From positions 1 to 40,451 of the forward strand of contig DATMML010000019.1 of NCBI GenBank assembly GCA_035570235.1: a DNA stretch of 40,451 bases, read 5' to 3'. Origin of the DNA: Vicinamibacteria bacterium. Lineage in GTDB: Bacteria; Acidobacteriota; Vicinamibacteria; Fen-336. Under the pieces are notes generated by a model. That model did no database searches. It was given only the letters and a program-made list of their open reading frames with translations, and was not told the origin of the DNA. The position numbers and the translations under genes are program-made. Below are positions 8,981 to 16,898 of the stretch, one piece after another (position 1 is the stretch's first letter; each line of letters starts with the position of its first letter).

Positions 8981-9807
8981 ACCAACATCCGCCGCATCGC
9001 CGCGCTTAGGCCGTCCGCCACCAGGACGAGGAGGAAGAAGACCAGGAGGATGGTGCTGACTTCGCCCCCCGAGAGCATGCGCATCGAAAGCTCGAGCTGC
9101 TGTCCGAGGCCACCCGCGCCCACGAAGCCCATGACGGCGGAGGCGCGCACCGCGCACTCCCAGCGGTAGATGCTGTAGGAGACGAACTCGGGTAGGGCGA
9201 GGGGAAAGGTGCCGTAGAAAAAGGCGCTGAGGCGGCCGCTGCCCGCTTCGAGGATCGCGCGTGTGGGGAGCCCGTCCACGGACTCGAAGATCTCGTGGTA
9301 GACCTTGCCCAGCATGCCGCCGTAGTTGATGGCGATCGCCAGCACGGCCGCCGCGGGCCCGAGGCCGAGGGCGCGCACCAGCAGCAGGGCCCACACGATC
9401 TCGGGGACGCTGCGGAGCAGGAGCAGGACCCCGCGCGCCGGCATGCGCCCGCCGGCGGCCAGCCGGTGGCCGCGGGTCGGCCCGATGGCGGAGATCGACA
9501 GCCGGCGCGTGACTATGAGGGCCAAGGGAAAGCCGATGAGCACCGCGAGCGCGCTGCCCGCGGTCGCCATGGCCAGCGTCTCCAGGGTGGACTTCCCCAC
9601 CAGCCGTAGGAACTCCCGGGAAGTCTCGAGGGGAAAGAAGCTGCGGAGGAAACGCACCGTGACCTCGCTGCTCCGGGGGTCGAACAGCGTCGCGGGGCTG
9701 AACTCCGTGAGGCGAAGCCCCGGCCACAGCAACCCGATGGCGAGGAGACCGATGAAAAGGCGGGGCAGCGCCGCGGGGTCGCGGCGCTCAGCCGGAGGGG
9801 TGCTCAT
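8977..9807 (-). CDS. phnE: ABC importer permease, PhnE type (first copy)
   Basis: 276 residues from the ATG at 9807, which overlaps the phnC stop by 4 bases (ATGA). The N-terminal helix ([20 protein letters not shown]) precedes a periplasmic stretch, then the permease core. The EAA-type coupling loop reads [39 protein letters not shown], with [20 protein letters not shown] after it, closely parallel to the second permease. The two permeases are therefore paralogues that have diverged in sequence but keep the FVGAGGLGQ core. Both chains sit in the inner membrane and bind the PhnC ATPase. Confidence 0.9.
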   Translation of the reverse strand: MSTPPAERRDPAALPRLFIGLLAIGLLWPGLRLTEFSPATLFDPRSSEVTVRFLRSFFPLETSREFLRLVGKSTLETLAMATAGSALAVLIGFPLALIVTRRLSISAIGPTRGHRLAAGGRMPARGVLLLLRSVPEIVWALLLVRALGLGPAAAVLAIAINYGGMLGKVYHEIFESVDGLPTRAILEAGSGRLSAFFYGTFPLALPEFVSYSIYRWECAVRASAVMGFVGAGGLGQQLELSMRMLSGGEVSTILLVFFLLVLVADGLSAAMRRMLV

Positions 9808-10622
9808 CGGTAGATGGGGTGGGGTTTGACGCCCCGCTCCGGCAGCTCGATCAAGCGATTGTCCTGAGTGGGGGGCACCGGAGATTCTGAGGCATACAGG
9901 TCGGTGAGCAGCGCGGTGGTGACGCTCGCGCGGGGAAGGTCGAAGGCGATGGTACCGTTCCGCACCCCCACAATGCGCGGGAACCAGGTCAGGGCGAGAT
10001 CCACGGCGTGAAGGCTGGCCACCAGAGTCACGCCGCGCAGGGTCGCTTCTCGGTTCAACTCGCCGATCACCCGGTCGGCAAGTTGCGGATCGAGGGAGGA
10101 GACGGGCTCGTCGGCAAGCATCAATTGGGGCCGCTGGTACAGCACCCGGGCCACACCGACCCGTTGCAGCTGCCCGCCGGAAAGGCGGCCGCACCGGTCG
10201 AACAAGCGATCCGCCACCTCGAGCCGGGTGAGGGTATCCCGCACCCCGGGAATGTCCAGCGGATAGAGGAGCGAAGCTAGGCTCTTCCAGAGCGGCCAGA
10301 CGCCCAGGCGCCCGGCCAGAACCGCCGTGACCACTCGTTGTCGGGGGGGCAGCGGCGGAGACTGGTGGATGAGGCCAATGCGCGCACGCAGGAAGCGCAG
10401 GGCCGCCCGCGATAGACCCCAGGGGTCGGCGCCGTCAAGCTCCACGGTGCCCGAAGTTGGCCGGATCGACGAGGCAATGACGCGAAGCAGGCTCGTCTTG
10501 CCTGCCCCCGACGGGCCGATAATGGCCACCCGCTCCCCGTACTCGATGGCAAGGCTCAGCCCGGCGAGGGCGCGATGGTCGCCGGGCAGCGTGAGCGTCA
10601 GCCCGTCAATGAGGACTTTCAC
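9804..10622 (-). CDS. phnC: ABC importer ATP-binding protein, PhnC type
   Basis: 272 residues. The nucleotide-binding motifs are intact: Walker [10 protein letters not shown] (about 37-45), Q-loop [16 protein letters not shown], signature LSGGQLQRV, Walker [13 protein letters not shown] and the H-loop SLHAVDLAL. The sequence around the Q-loop and the tract [19 protein letters not shown] are characteristic of the PhnC branch, which powers uptake of phosphonates or similar oxyanions. The C-terminal tail past residue 240 ([26 protein letters not shown]) is longer than the usual ATPase end and of unknown role. Its stop overlaps the following permease start. Confidence 0.93.
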   Translation of the reverse strand: MKVLIDGLTLTLPGDHRALAGLSLAIEYGERVAIIGPSGAGKTSLLRVIASSIRPTSGTVELDGADPWGLSRAALRFLRARIGLIHQSPPLPPRQRVVTAVLAGRLGVWPLWKSLASLLYPLDIPGVRDTLTRLEVADRLFDRCGRLSGGQLQRVGVARVLYQRPQLMLADEPVSSLDPQLADRVIGELNREATLRGVTLVASLHAVDLALTWFPRIVGVRNGTIAFDLPRASVTTALLTDLYASESPVPPTQDNRLIELPERGVKPHPIYR

Positions 10623-10661
10623 TGGCGCTCAAGGGCGGCGAGGGAGGGGCGAGTCTGCCCT

Positions 10662-11507
10662 CTATTTGAGGAGCCCGGATGCACGGGCCGCCTCTTCGAT
10701 GCCCTTGTAGTTCTCCGCCTTGGTCGGGATGAAGCGGCTCGCACGCTGGAGCTGCAGGATCTCCTTGTGCGCGGGATTGCTTGGATCAAGCTTCAAGAAG
10801 GCATCGGTAAGCTTCTTGACCAGCTTGGGGTCGAGGTCGCCGCGAACGGTCCAATTGTAGTCGTAGTAGGGGGGCGTGGTAGCGATGACCTTCACCTTGC
10901 TGATATCGACCTTCTTCTGCTCGACAAGCCTGTCCCAAACGGACGCGTTGAGCACGCCCGCTTGGACGCGGCCCGACTCCACCCAGGCCGCCGTCGCGTC
11001 GTGGGCCCCCGAGAAGGCGACGCTCTTGAAGTCCTTGTCCGGATCGATTTTCTCCTGAAGCAGGAAATAGCGGGGCATCAGGTGCCCGGACGTCGAGGAG
11101 ACGGAGCCGAAGGCAAAGGTCTTGCCCTTCAGATCGGCAAGCCTGTTGATGCCGCTGTCCTGCGCGGTGATGAAACGGCTGGTGAACTTCTCGTCCTCCG
11201 CCCGCTGGACGATGGGGATGGCGGTGCCGGTCTTGAGCCTCGCCTGCACGAAGGTAAACCCGCCCAGCCAGGCCAAATCGAGCTTGTTGGCCGCCAAGCT
11301 CTCGACCACGGCCGCGTAGTCGGTCACGGGGAAGAATTCCACCGGAATGCCGATCTCCGCCTCGAGATACTTGCCGAGGGGCGCGAACTTGCGCAGGAGT
11401 TCGGTGGGCGCCTCGTCGGGAATGGCAGACACCCTGAGAACGTCGGCGGCGGAAGCCGTCAACGGCCACAGGAGCAGGGTCGCCAGCAAGGCTCGCACAC
11501 AGAGCAT
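10662..11507 (-). CDS. phnD: periplasmic binding protein, PhnD family (phosphonate, phosphite or selenate-type oxyanion)
   Basis: 281 residues with a Sec signal peptide (MLCVRALLATLLLWPLTASA). The mature chain begins DVLRVSAIPDEAPTELLRKFAPLGKYLE, then VTDYAAVVESLAANKLDLAWLGGFTFVQARLKTG and FGSVSSTSGHLMPRYFLLQ; these are the PhnD-type ligand-binding segments. From memory, the run AWLGGFTFVQAR with QRAEDEKFTSRFI is closest to the subgroup annotated as putative selenate-type binding proteins, so phosphonate should not be assumed. It is first in the operon, 39 bases before phnC. No phosphonate C-P lyase, phosphonatase or selenium gene is in the window to settle the ligand. Confidence 0.9.
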   Translation of the reverse strand: MLCVRALLATLLLWPLTASAADVLRVSAIPDEAPTELLRKFAPLGKYLEAEIGIPVEFFPVTDYAAVVESLAANKLDLAWLGGFTFVQARLKTGTAIPIVQRAEDEKFTSRFITAQDSGINRLADLKGKTFAFGSVSSTSGHLMPRYFLLQEKIDPDKDFKSVAFSGAHDATAAWVESGRVQAGVLNASVWDRLVEQKKVDISKVKVIATTPPYYDYNWTVRGDLDPKLVKKLTDAFLKLDPSNPAHKEILQLQRASRFIPTKAENYKGIEEAARASGLLK

Positions 11508-11699
11508 GGTCAGTTCCGCAGAAAGAGGCCCAGAGGGCTCGTTTGGATCGGTACGGGCCGGGGCCCGCGTGTCTCACCCAATCTCATCGTGGGCGGTTAA
11601 CGGTCGACGCGACAGGGATGCGCCAATACCGGGCAAGCCTACCTGATCAGGGGTGAGCATACCAGCGAGCATGAGAATTAAATCGCCGTAAGCGCACAG

Positions 11700-12060
11700 T
11701 TGTACCCGCAATCGCGGAACCGAAGCCTCGCGGCCTTCATGAGCGGTTACATCATGATCAGCGAGGGGGCGATCGCCGAGGACCCCCGGCTGGCCCATCA
11801 GATCCTTGACCGAACGCGATCCTTGTCGCCGTCGCTTCTGGATCTAGGGCCCGGCCCAGGGGTCGAGAACTCGTTGTCGGGAAGACATCGTCGTTGAGAC
11901 GCGCGGCGAGGCGGGGTTGGACCGGGCCGGGCAAGCCTGCGAGAGGCGGCCCTGCGTGCTCGACCTCGGGAATGTGATGGTGGGCGGCAACGATGTGCTG
12001 GCGGAAGGCACCCTGGGCCGCCTCTCCCACCCGGTCGAGACGGTCGTCGAGAAGACTTGA
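11700..12060 (+). pseudogene. possible remnants of a response-regulator-like gene
   Basis: One frame reads AAFMSGYIMISEGAIAEDPRLAHQILDRT (from about 11728), resembling the FMSGY strand and following helix of receiver domains. A second frame, from about 11885 to the TGA near 12060, reads VVETRGEAGLDRAGQACERRPCVLDLGNVMVGGNDVLAE, resembling the segment around the phospho-acceptor of a receiver. The pieces are in different frames, in an order unlike a normal receiver, and no intact domain exists. I treat it as weakly supported debris; chance resemblance is possible. Confidence 0.2.
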
Positions 12061-12215
12061 GCACACCCGCAATTCCGCCCTTGCCGTCGTCAATGGGCCC
12101 TGCCGCCTGGCGGGCCACCCGTCATTACCTCATCAAACACTTGAAGTCGTTCCCTGGCCGTAGCCCTTAGGCAAAAGACGCAGTCTCTGAGTTCATGTAA
12201 AGATCTTGATCGTTT

Positions 12216-12231
12216 TGTGACTCACGTCACG
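12216..12231. promoter_or_regulatory. CRP/FNR-family-like operator
   Basis: TGTGA (12216-12220), six bases, then TCACG (12227-12231), one mismatch from the TGTGA-N6-TCACA consensus. It lies about 180 bases before the small frame at 12395 and 440 before the LuxR gene. No CRP-type gene is in the window. Confidence 0.35.
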
Positions 12232-12394
12232 GCCGTGCCCGTTCAGGAAATTGTAGTGTTCCGCCCAACCCGCGTTGTCTCCGGGTGGATCGGACCGTCC
12301 CGACACCCATGCGGACGGGCACCGGGCGAGAGAATCTCCGCTCCTGCTGGGCCGCGGAAGGGGCGTTGCGCCACCGCTTCGCAGAAAGGACCCC

Positions 12395-12658
12395 ATGAGA
12401 CACAGGAGGCTCGGCCCGCCCTACGAGTCCTCCCCGCATGAGATCCCGCCAGGCTCTCAAAAGACCTGGCTCAAAGACGTGCGGTCCGGGGCCCAAAGGC
12501 TCTTCGGCACCGCCGGAGCGGGCCCGTTATCGTGCCGGGAATCACTGGAGGCCGCGGCAGCCCCTTGTATAACCCCGTTCGTGCCGCCCGTCTCTCGCCG
12601 GCTCCAGTTCGTGAACCCTGGGTCGCAAACCCTGCCCCTCAGGACCATGCGGTCATAG
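12395..12658 (+). CDS. possible small protein, unknown function
   Basis: 87 codons (MRHRRLGPPYESSPHEIPPG...) with a well-placed ribosome site (agaaagga, 4 bases before the ATG) and an end 12 bases before the LuxR gene start, so it could be the first gene of a two-gene unit. It has no recognised domain, no membrane helix and an unremarkable arginine- and proline-rich composition that random GC-rich frames also give. Low confidence. Confidence 0.25.
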   Translation: MRHRRLGPPYESSPHEIPPGSQKTWLKDVRSGAQRLFGTAGAGPLSCRESLEAAAAPCITPFVPPVSRRLQFVNPGSQTLPLRTMRS

Positions 12659-12670
12659 GTCACGGTTCGA

Positions 12671-13336
12671 GTGGCGATCCCGATCCAAGTCTTGAGTGCG
12701 CATCCTCTCCTCACGCGTGCCGTGGAGGAGGTGGTATCCGGCATGAAGGACGTGCCTGTTCACATGTTGCCTTCAGCAGTGCACGAGGCCGAGGTCGTCA
12801 GAGCGCCCCGCCCCTCACGGCTCCTTCTCCTAGACGCATGCTCATTGAAGGCGGACTTGGGGCCTCTCGCGGGCCGGTTTCGCGCGCAGTTGCCGGGCAG
12901 CAAGTTTCTGGCGCTTCTTTCGCCGGGAGACTGTAGCCTCGCGGAGAAGATGCGGCTTTTCTTTTGGGGCATCGATGGCTTCGTGGAACTGCACGAGGCG
13001 TGGCAGAGGGAACTGTCCCAGGCCATGCGGAAGATCCTCCGGGGAGAAGTCTGGGTGCCCCGCGCGGTCATGTTGGCATTCATCAAGACCACCAAGGCGC
13101 TGCTGAACGCCCCCTTGCTGTCCGGTCACTCTCTCACGGCCCGGGAGGGACAGGTGCTTTGGCTTCTGATGCGTCATTTGTCGAACAAGGAGATTTCCAG
13201 TGCCCTGGGCATCTCGGAACGCACGGCTAAGTTTCACGTCTCAAATGTTCTCAGCAAGCTGCAGATCGATGACCGGCGCGGTCTTTCTCCCGACAAACTC
13301 GCGCTGAAGGGCGAGGGGTTCGCGGCCGAAGACTGA
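12671..13336 (+). CDS. LuxR/NarL-type regulator with degenerate receiver domain
   Basis: 221 residues from GTG. The C-terminal DNA-binding domain is clear (about 150-205): LTAREGQVLWLLMRHLSNKEISSALGISERTAKFHVSNVLSKLQI, a LuxR-type helix-turn-helix. The N-terminal about 125 residues have the layout of a NarL receiver (strand IQVLSAHPLLTRAVEEVV, strand LLLLDAC, GIDGFVELHEAWQRELSQAMRKILRGEVWVPRAVM). However, the acidic pair at the end of the first strand is replaced by SAH, and the conserved Lys expected near GFVEL is missing; only the central Asp of LLLLDAC is present. Phosphorylation control is therefore doubtful. No kinase adjoins. The target could be the phn operon or the exported-protein operon on either side; this is inference. 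Confidence 0.85.
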   Translation: MAIPIQVLSAHPLLTRAVEEVVSGMKDVPVHMLPSAVHEAEVVRAPRPSRLLLLDACSLKADLGPLAGRFRAQLPGSKFLALLSPGDCSLAEKMRLFFWGIDGFVELHEAWQRELSQAMRKILRGEVWVPRAVMLAFIKTTKALLNAPLLSGHSLTAREGQVLWLLMRHLSNKEISSALGISERTAKFHVSNVLSKLQIDDRRGLSPDKLALKGEGFAAED

Positions 13337-13372
13337 CCCAATGGCCGGCCTTGGCCCAAGGGCAGGGCCTGC

Positions 13373-13410
13373 GGGGGCGTGGATTCCCGCGGCCCGAGGC
13401 TAACGCCCCC
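13373..13410. terminator. possible hairpin between convergent genes
   Basis: GGGGGCGT (13373-13380) can pair with ACGCCCCC (13403-13410) across a GC-rich loop, between the ends of the LuxR gene and the minus-strand redoxin gene. There is no T-run on either side, so a classical intrinsic terminator is not shown. Confidence 0.3.
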
Positions 13411-13538
13411 ACCCACCCTCGTGGCTCGTACCCGCGGCCGCACGTCCACTTCCAGTGACGCGCGCCATCGACAGAAGCGCGGGCCATCCCCGACGGGGCC
13501 CATGGTCTGCTATGGGCAAGCCCGCCGATCGCGGATCT

Positions 13539-14150
13539 CTAGCGATCCGGGTCCATGACCAGCGCGGGTTCCCGCGAGGGAGAAAGAGCCGGGCGCTCGC
13601 GGGTCGTCGCTCCCGCGCTCTCCTTCAGAAGGGTCTCAATGAGATCGCGCAAGTGGCTCTCGTCTTCCAAGGCCGATTCACGCACCGGCCGACTCTGGGC
13701 CCGTATGGTCCCCTTGCGATCGATGACAACAATCTGGGGCACCATGACCCGCTCCGCCGCGGTGCGACCCAAGTAGCTATCGACAGCGGCGGCGGTGCTG
13801 TAGCCGATGGGATAGGTGGCTCCAACGCGCAGCGCAAAGTCCGTAGCTTTCTTCCCGCTAATGCCGTTGTCGAAGGCCACGCCGACGGGCTGAAAGCCAC
13901 GGGGACCCAACTCCTTGTGGAGCTTAGCTAGCAGTTGTGACACGCGGGCGCAGTGTGGGCAGTCGACGAGTACGAACTCCAGCACCACCACCTTGCCCTT
14001 CCAACGGGACAGCAGCGTCTGCCCCCCGGTGGGTTCCACGATCGCAAAGTCCTGTGATGTGCGGGGCACGGGTGCGGTGGCAGACGCCCCCGACGCAAGG
14101 GCCACGAGAGCGATCGAAAGGCCAAGCCTCCGGACGGGTTCAGTCATCAT
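13539..14150 (-). CDS. exported thioredoxin-fold (TlpA/redoxin-like) protein
   Basis: 203 residues starting at the first ATG of an ATGATG pair. A signal peptide (RRLGLSIALVALASGASATA) precedes a thioredoxin fold: GGQTLLSRWKGKVVVLEFVLVDCPHCARV with the active-site CPHC (Cys64, Cys67), then FQPVGVAFDN and the cis-Pro strand VMVPQIVVIDRKG. Family members act in the periplasm as disulfide reductants or in metallocofactor assembly. The C-terminal 25 residues look unstructured. It is the last gene of the minus-strand row with the solute-binding protein, the SCO protein and the multicopper oxidase. CPHC differs from the CxPC of most TlpA proteins, and it could instead be an oxidoreductase serving the copper site proteins. 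Confidence 0.88.
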   Translation of the reverse strand: MMTEPVRRLGLSIALVALASGASATAPVPRTSQDFAIVEPTGGQTLLSRWKGKVVVLEFVLVDCPHCARVSQLLAKLHKELGPRGFQPVGVAFDNGISGKKATDFALRVGATYPIGYSTAAAVDSYLGRTAAERVMVPQIVVIDRKGTIRAQSRPVRESALEDESHLRDLIETLLKESAGATTRERPALSPSREPALVMDPDR

Positions 14151-14230
14151 CGACCTCGGGTCTCCGGCACATCGCGATCGCGTCGCGGGGCGGAGCGTCG
14201 TGCGCTTCGCCCAAGCCACGGCGCCCTTGG

Positions 14231-15592
14231 TCAGGCGCGCTTCCATTTCTCGCAGATGTGCCCAATCTCGGCGGCCGCCGCCCGGGCGGCCTCCTCCGCG
14301 CTCAGTCCGCCCCTCACCACTCCGAGGAACATCCTCGGGATGACAAACGTGTTGAACACCTCCATGGCTACGGGATTGGCGTATCCCGGTAAGCCCAGAT
14401 TGTGGGTCCAATGCAGGGCATCCTTCAGCTCCTTGTACTTTCCGGGAGGGTCGGCCTTGGGATCGCTCTCCAGGCGGACGATGAGGTTGGGAAGGGTCTT
14501 CTGAAAGATCGGAAGGTTGCAGCCCTCGGACTTGTCGTAGATGGTCTTAGAGCTGTCAATCAGGTCGACCAGGAATTGTTGGGCCCCGCCCTTATTCTCG
14601 GCAAAGTTCCACACGCCGGAGCAGCTGGTGACGTGCGGAAGCCCGAGAACGCCGGCTCCGCCGGAGCCGAGAAGGGGCGGGCTAAGCCGGAGGACCTTGG
14701 CGACGTCGGGGACCTTGTTTTCCGCTGTCCGCAGAAGGCTGATGCTGTTGATGGTGCAGGAGGCTTTCTTGGCGAGGACGGCCTGAACGTTGGCGGAAGG
14801 GCCCCAAGTGAGCTGCTCGGGAGCCCCCGTCTCCCGGTGAAGAGCCTTGACATAGTCCAATGCGGCGACGGTGCGATGGGTCTTGTCGATGACGGTATTC
14901 CCGTCTACGTCCAAGATGCGGCTGTTGAATGCGAACAGGAGACTGTGCAAGGCGACGTTGCTCTCGAGGCTGGGGGTCAGGGGCAGGCCCGTGGGAATGC
15001 CCAGCTTGTCTCGCAGCCTTTTTCCACCGCTGCGCAAGCCATCGTAGTGAATGGGCCCGAGGGGAATGTCGACTGCTCGCCAGTAGTCTTCCAAATATTG
15101 GAAAGGGGCCGGAATCCAGGAGTCGGCGAAGGCAAAATATCTCCCGGTCGCGGGATCGTAGGTCGACCGGTGTCCGAGCCGGTCGACATTCCCGTACTTG
15201 GAGGCGATCCTCTCGTAGATCTCCGTGTGGTCGATCAGCTGTCGCTGAAACTCGGCCGGCGGCCAGGGAAACATGAACAGGTCGTGGCCACTGCCGCCCT
15301 TCGCCTCCGCCATCGCGGTCGCGTGGACCTCTTCCACGTGAACGCGATCCACGATGACGGTGGTATCGTGCTGAAGGCCCCATTCGCTGGCCATCTCGTC
15401 GAACCACACGTCGAACTCTGGCAGAAAATGCGCCCACTTCGCGACCCTCAAGGTCTTCCCGTTGGCTCTGGCGCGGCCAGGAAAGGCAAAGAAAGGCCCC
15501 ATGGCCGCGGCCCCCGCTACGAGCCGGATGAAATCGCGGCGGGATCCCGGAGGTTTCGGCGGACCGGGCATCGGGGCGGTCGTCTTTACCAT
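14231..15592 (-). CDS. Tat-exported extracellular solute-binding protein (family 1 type), orphan
   Basis: 453 residues. A twin-arginine signal (SRRDFIRLVAGAAAMG, about residues 17-32) is followed by LRVAKWAHFLPEFDVWFDEMASEWGLQHDTTVIVDRV, the opening of large periplasmic binding proteins of carbohydrate/polyamine-type ABC importers. Further family-like segments are HDLFMFPWPPAEFQRQLIDHTEIYE and YFAFADSWIPAPFQYLEDYW. No permease or ATPase gene is nearby on this strand, so it is an orphan binding protein or has another role. It lies 80 bases before the redoxin gene and 56 after the secreted unknown protein, and probably shares their transcript. Tat export implies folding in the cytoplasm, perhaps with a bound ligand or metal. 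Ligand unknown. Confidence 0.88.
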   Translation of the reverse strand: MVKTTAPMPGPPKPPGSRRDFIRLVAGAAAMGPFFAFPGRARANGKTLRVAKWAHFLPEFDVWFDEMASEWGLQHDTTVIVDRVHVEEVHATAMAEAKGGSGHDLFMFPWPPAEFQRQLIDHTEIYERIASKYGNVDRLGHRSTYDPATGRYFAFADSWIPAPFQYLEDYWRAVDIPLGPIHYDGLRSGGKRLRDKLGIPTGLPLTPSLESNVALHSLLFAFNSRILDVDGNTVIDKTHRTVAALDYVKALHRETGAPEQLTWGPSANVQAVLAKKASCTINSISLLRTAENKVPDVAKVLRLSPPLLGSGGAGVLGLPHVTSCSGVWNFAENKGGAQQFLVDLIDSSKTIYDKSEGCNLPIFQKTLPNLIVRLESDPKADPPGKYKELKDALHWTHNLGLPGYANPVAMEVFNTFVIPRMFLGVVRGGLSAEEAARAAAAEIGHICEKWKRA

Positions 15593-15648
15593 GAGACGCA
15601 GCTACCCCTAGCAGGGCCTTGACCCTGCCAGGGGCAATGAGTCCCCTC

Positions 15649-16809
15649 CTACCTAGATCCCTTAGCGGAGAGTCTCGATGTCGACGCCCTCGTTTCGCCG
15701 GCCTGCGCGGCCGCGGCCTGGAACGAAGTGAGCTCGCTGCAGAATGCTCCTCCAAACTTCAGGCACAGGAAGTTGGCCGTGATCGCAAGATCGAGCGGGG
15801 CCCCATTGGGTTTCCGGACTTGGTCCAAGAAGGCATCCCCCGCGATTCCTCCGTTTCGCGGATCCGGGATGGCAGGGCAGACCAGCCATATGGCTCCTCC
15901 ATCGGCGCCCCCGGGATCCTCCTTGCCCTCGGCACCGCATCCGTTGGCCTCGAGTTGGTTGTTGAGCTCGTCCGCGGTCTTGATGATGGGGGTTCCATCC
16001 AGGCTCAACCCATTCTTCTTGCCCAGCGCTTGGAGGATCGGTCCACACGTCGGGCCCGGGTTGGCGGGGTCGACGGTGTACCAGAAGTAGGTGATGATCC
16101 ACATCCCTAGGAGATCGTCGCAGAAATAGCCGAACGGGCTATTGCTCGGGGGATTGCCCAATGGATTGTTGTTGTCGCTGCCGTCGATGGCACTGCGATT
16201 GGTGGCAAAACGCCAGTCCTGACGGAGTTGGGGCGTGGCGACGCTGGTCACGGGAAAGCACGGCGTCGCACCCGTGCCCATGGTGCCGCAGGGCGTAAGG
16301 GCAAAAGTACCATCGGGCAGCCTCTGCTTGAGCGCAGCATAGGCCTCGAAGTTGCTCACCACGTCCACCATTTGGATGTTGCGGGGGTTGGCCACGCCGG
16401 TGAAGACATTCTGGTTGGTCAGGAAAGCTAGGATGGAGATGAAATCGGTCGGGGATCCGGTGCCATCATCCACGTAACCCCCCGTAGTGGCCAGAATGCG
16501 CACGTTCCTCCGCGTAGGATCGTTGCTCGTGCAGGTGCGGTCGTTGACCCAGTTGACCTGGTTTGGTCCCGCGGGAGGGCCCGTCAGTCGGAAGGTGCCG
16601 AAGCGTCCGGCCACGGACTGGTTGAGCTGGGCCACACTAATGCCGTTCGCAGTGTAGAAGTTGTCGTTGAAATCGCAGGGCGGTGGGTTGAAGCGGTCGT
16701 CGGCCTGCCAACCGCTCGCCCCTTGAGTCGCGAGGGTAGAGGCCGCCCATAGCAGCACGAGGGTGGCCTTGAGCCTCCAGACAGCGTGGTTCCTAATGCC
16801 TGTCATCAT
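15649..16809 (-). CDS. secreted cysteine-containing protein of unknown function
   Basis: 386 residues from the first ATG of an ATGATG pair with a strong ribosome site (ggaggaggga). A signal peptide (LKATLVLLWAASTLATQGASG) is followed by PPPCDFNDNFYTANGISVAQLNQSVAGRFG. I recognise no family. The mature chain has about nine Cys spread in a pattern suggesting disulfides (PPPCDF, DRTCTSND, LTPCGTMG, TPCFPV, GYFCDDLLG, GPTCGPIL, GANGCGAEG-type, WLVCPAIP, FLCLKFGGAFCSEL). It is rich in Asn, Pro and Gly, fitting a beta-rich exported protein. It sits between the SCO and solute-binding genes downstream of a multicopper oxidase, so a role as partner or substrate of that oxidase is possible but unproven. 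Confidence 0.82.
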   Translation of the reverse strand: MMTGIRNHAVWRLKATLVLLWAASTLATQGASGWQADDRFNPPPCDFNDNFYTANGISVAQLNQSVAGRFGTFRLTGPPAGPNQVNWVNDRTCTSNDPTRRNVRILATTGGYVDDGTGSPTDFISILAFLTNQNVFTGVANPRNIQMVDVVSNFEAYAALKQRLPDGTFALTPCGTMGTGATPCFPVTSVATPQLRQDWRFATNRSAIDGSDNNNPLGNPPSNSPFGYFCDDLLGMWIITYFWYTVDPANPGPTCGPILQALGKKNGLSLDGTPIIKTADELNNQLEANGCGAEGKEDPGGADGGAIWLVCPAIPDPRNGGIAGDAFLDQVRKPNGAPLDLAITANFLCLKFGGAFCSELTSFQAAAAQAGETRASTSRLSAKGSR

Positions 16810-16898
16810 TTGATCCCTCCTCCGAGGCGTGCCCGCGGCCGCTCGGCCAGGGCCCGGACTCTCGAAGACTCCGCAACCAGAGGTCCTGGGCTCGCCCT

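Larger units (their letters stand above)
11508..12670. other. 1.16 kb largely non-coding region between phnD and the LuxR gene
   Basis: Divergent region between two outward-facing units. It holds a perfect 10-base palindrome cctgatcagg (11642-11651) about 135 bases upstream of phnD, an AT-richer patch (about 11670-11700), possible coding debris (11700-12060), a CRP-like site (12216-12231) and one short frame with a good ribosome site (12395-12658). None of the longer frames shows a recognisable protein family. Confidence 0.5.

Noticed and set aside
8981-9727. N-terminal extension of the second permease
   Set aside because: The first about 250 codons of this frame are the first permease read out of frame; the real start is the ATG at 8980.
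13337-13538. Small frames in the convergent gap after the LuxR gene
   Set aside because: They are short, overlap the ends of both genes and have no family-like sequence.
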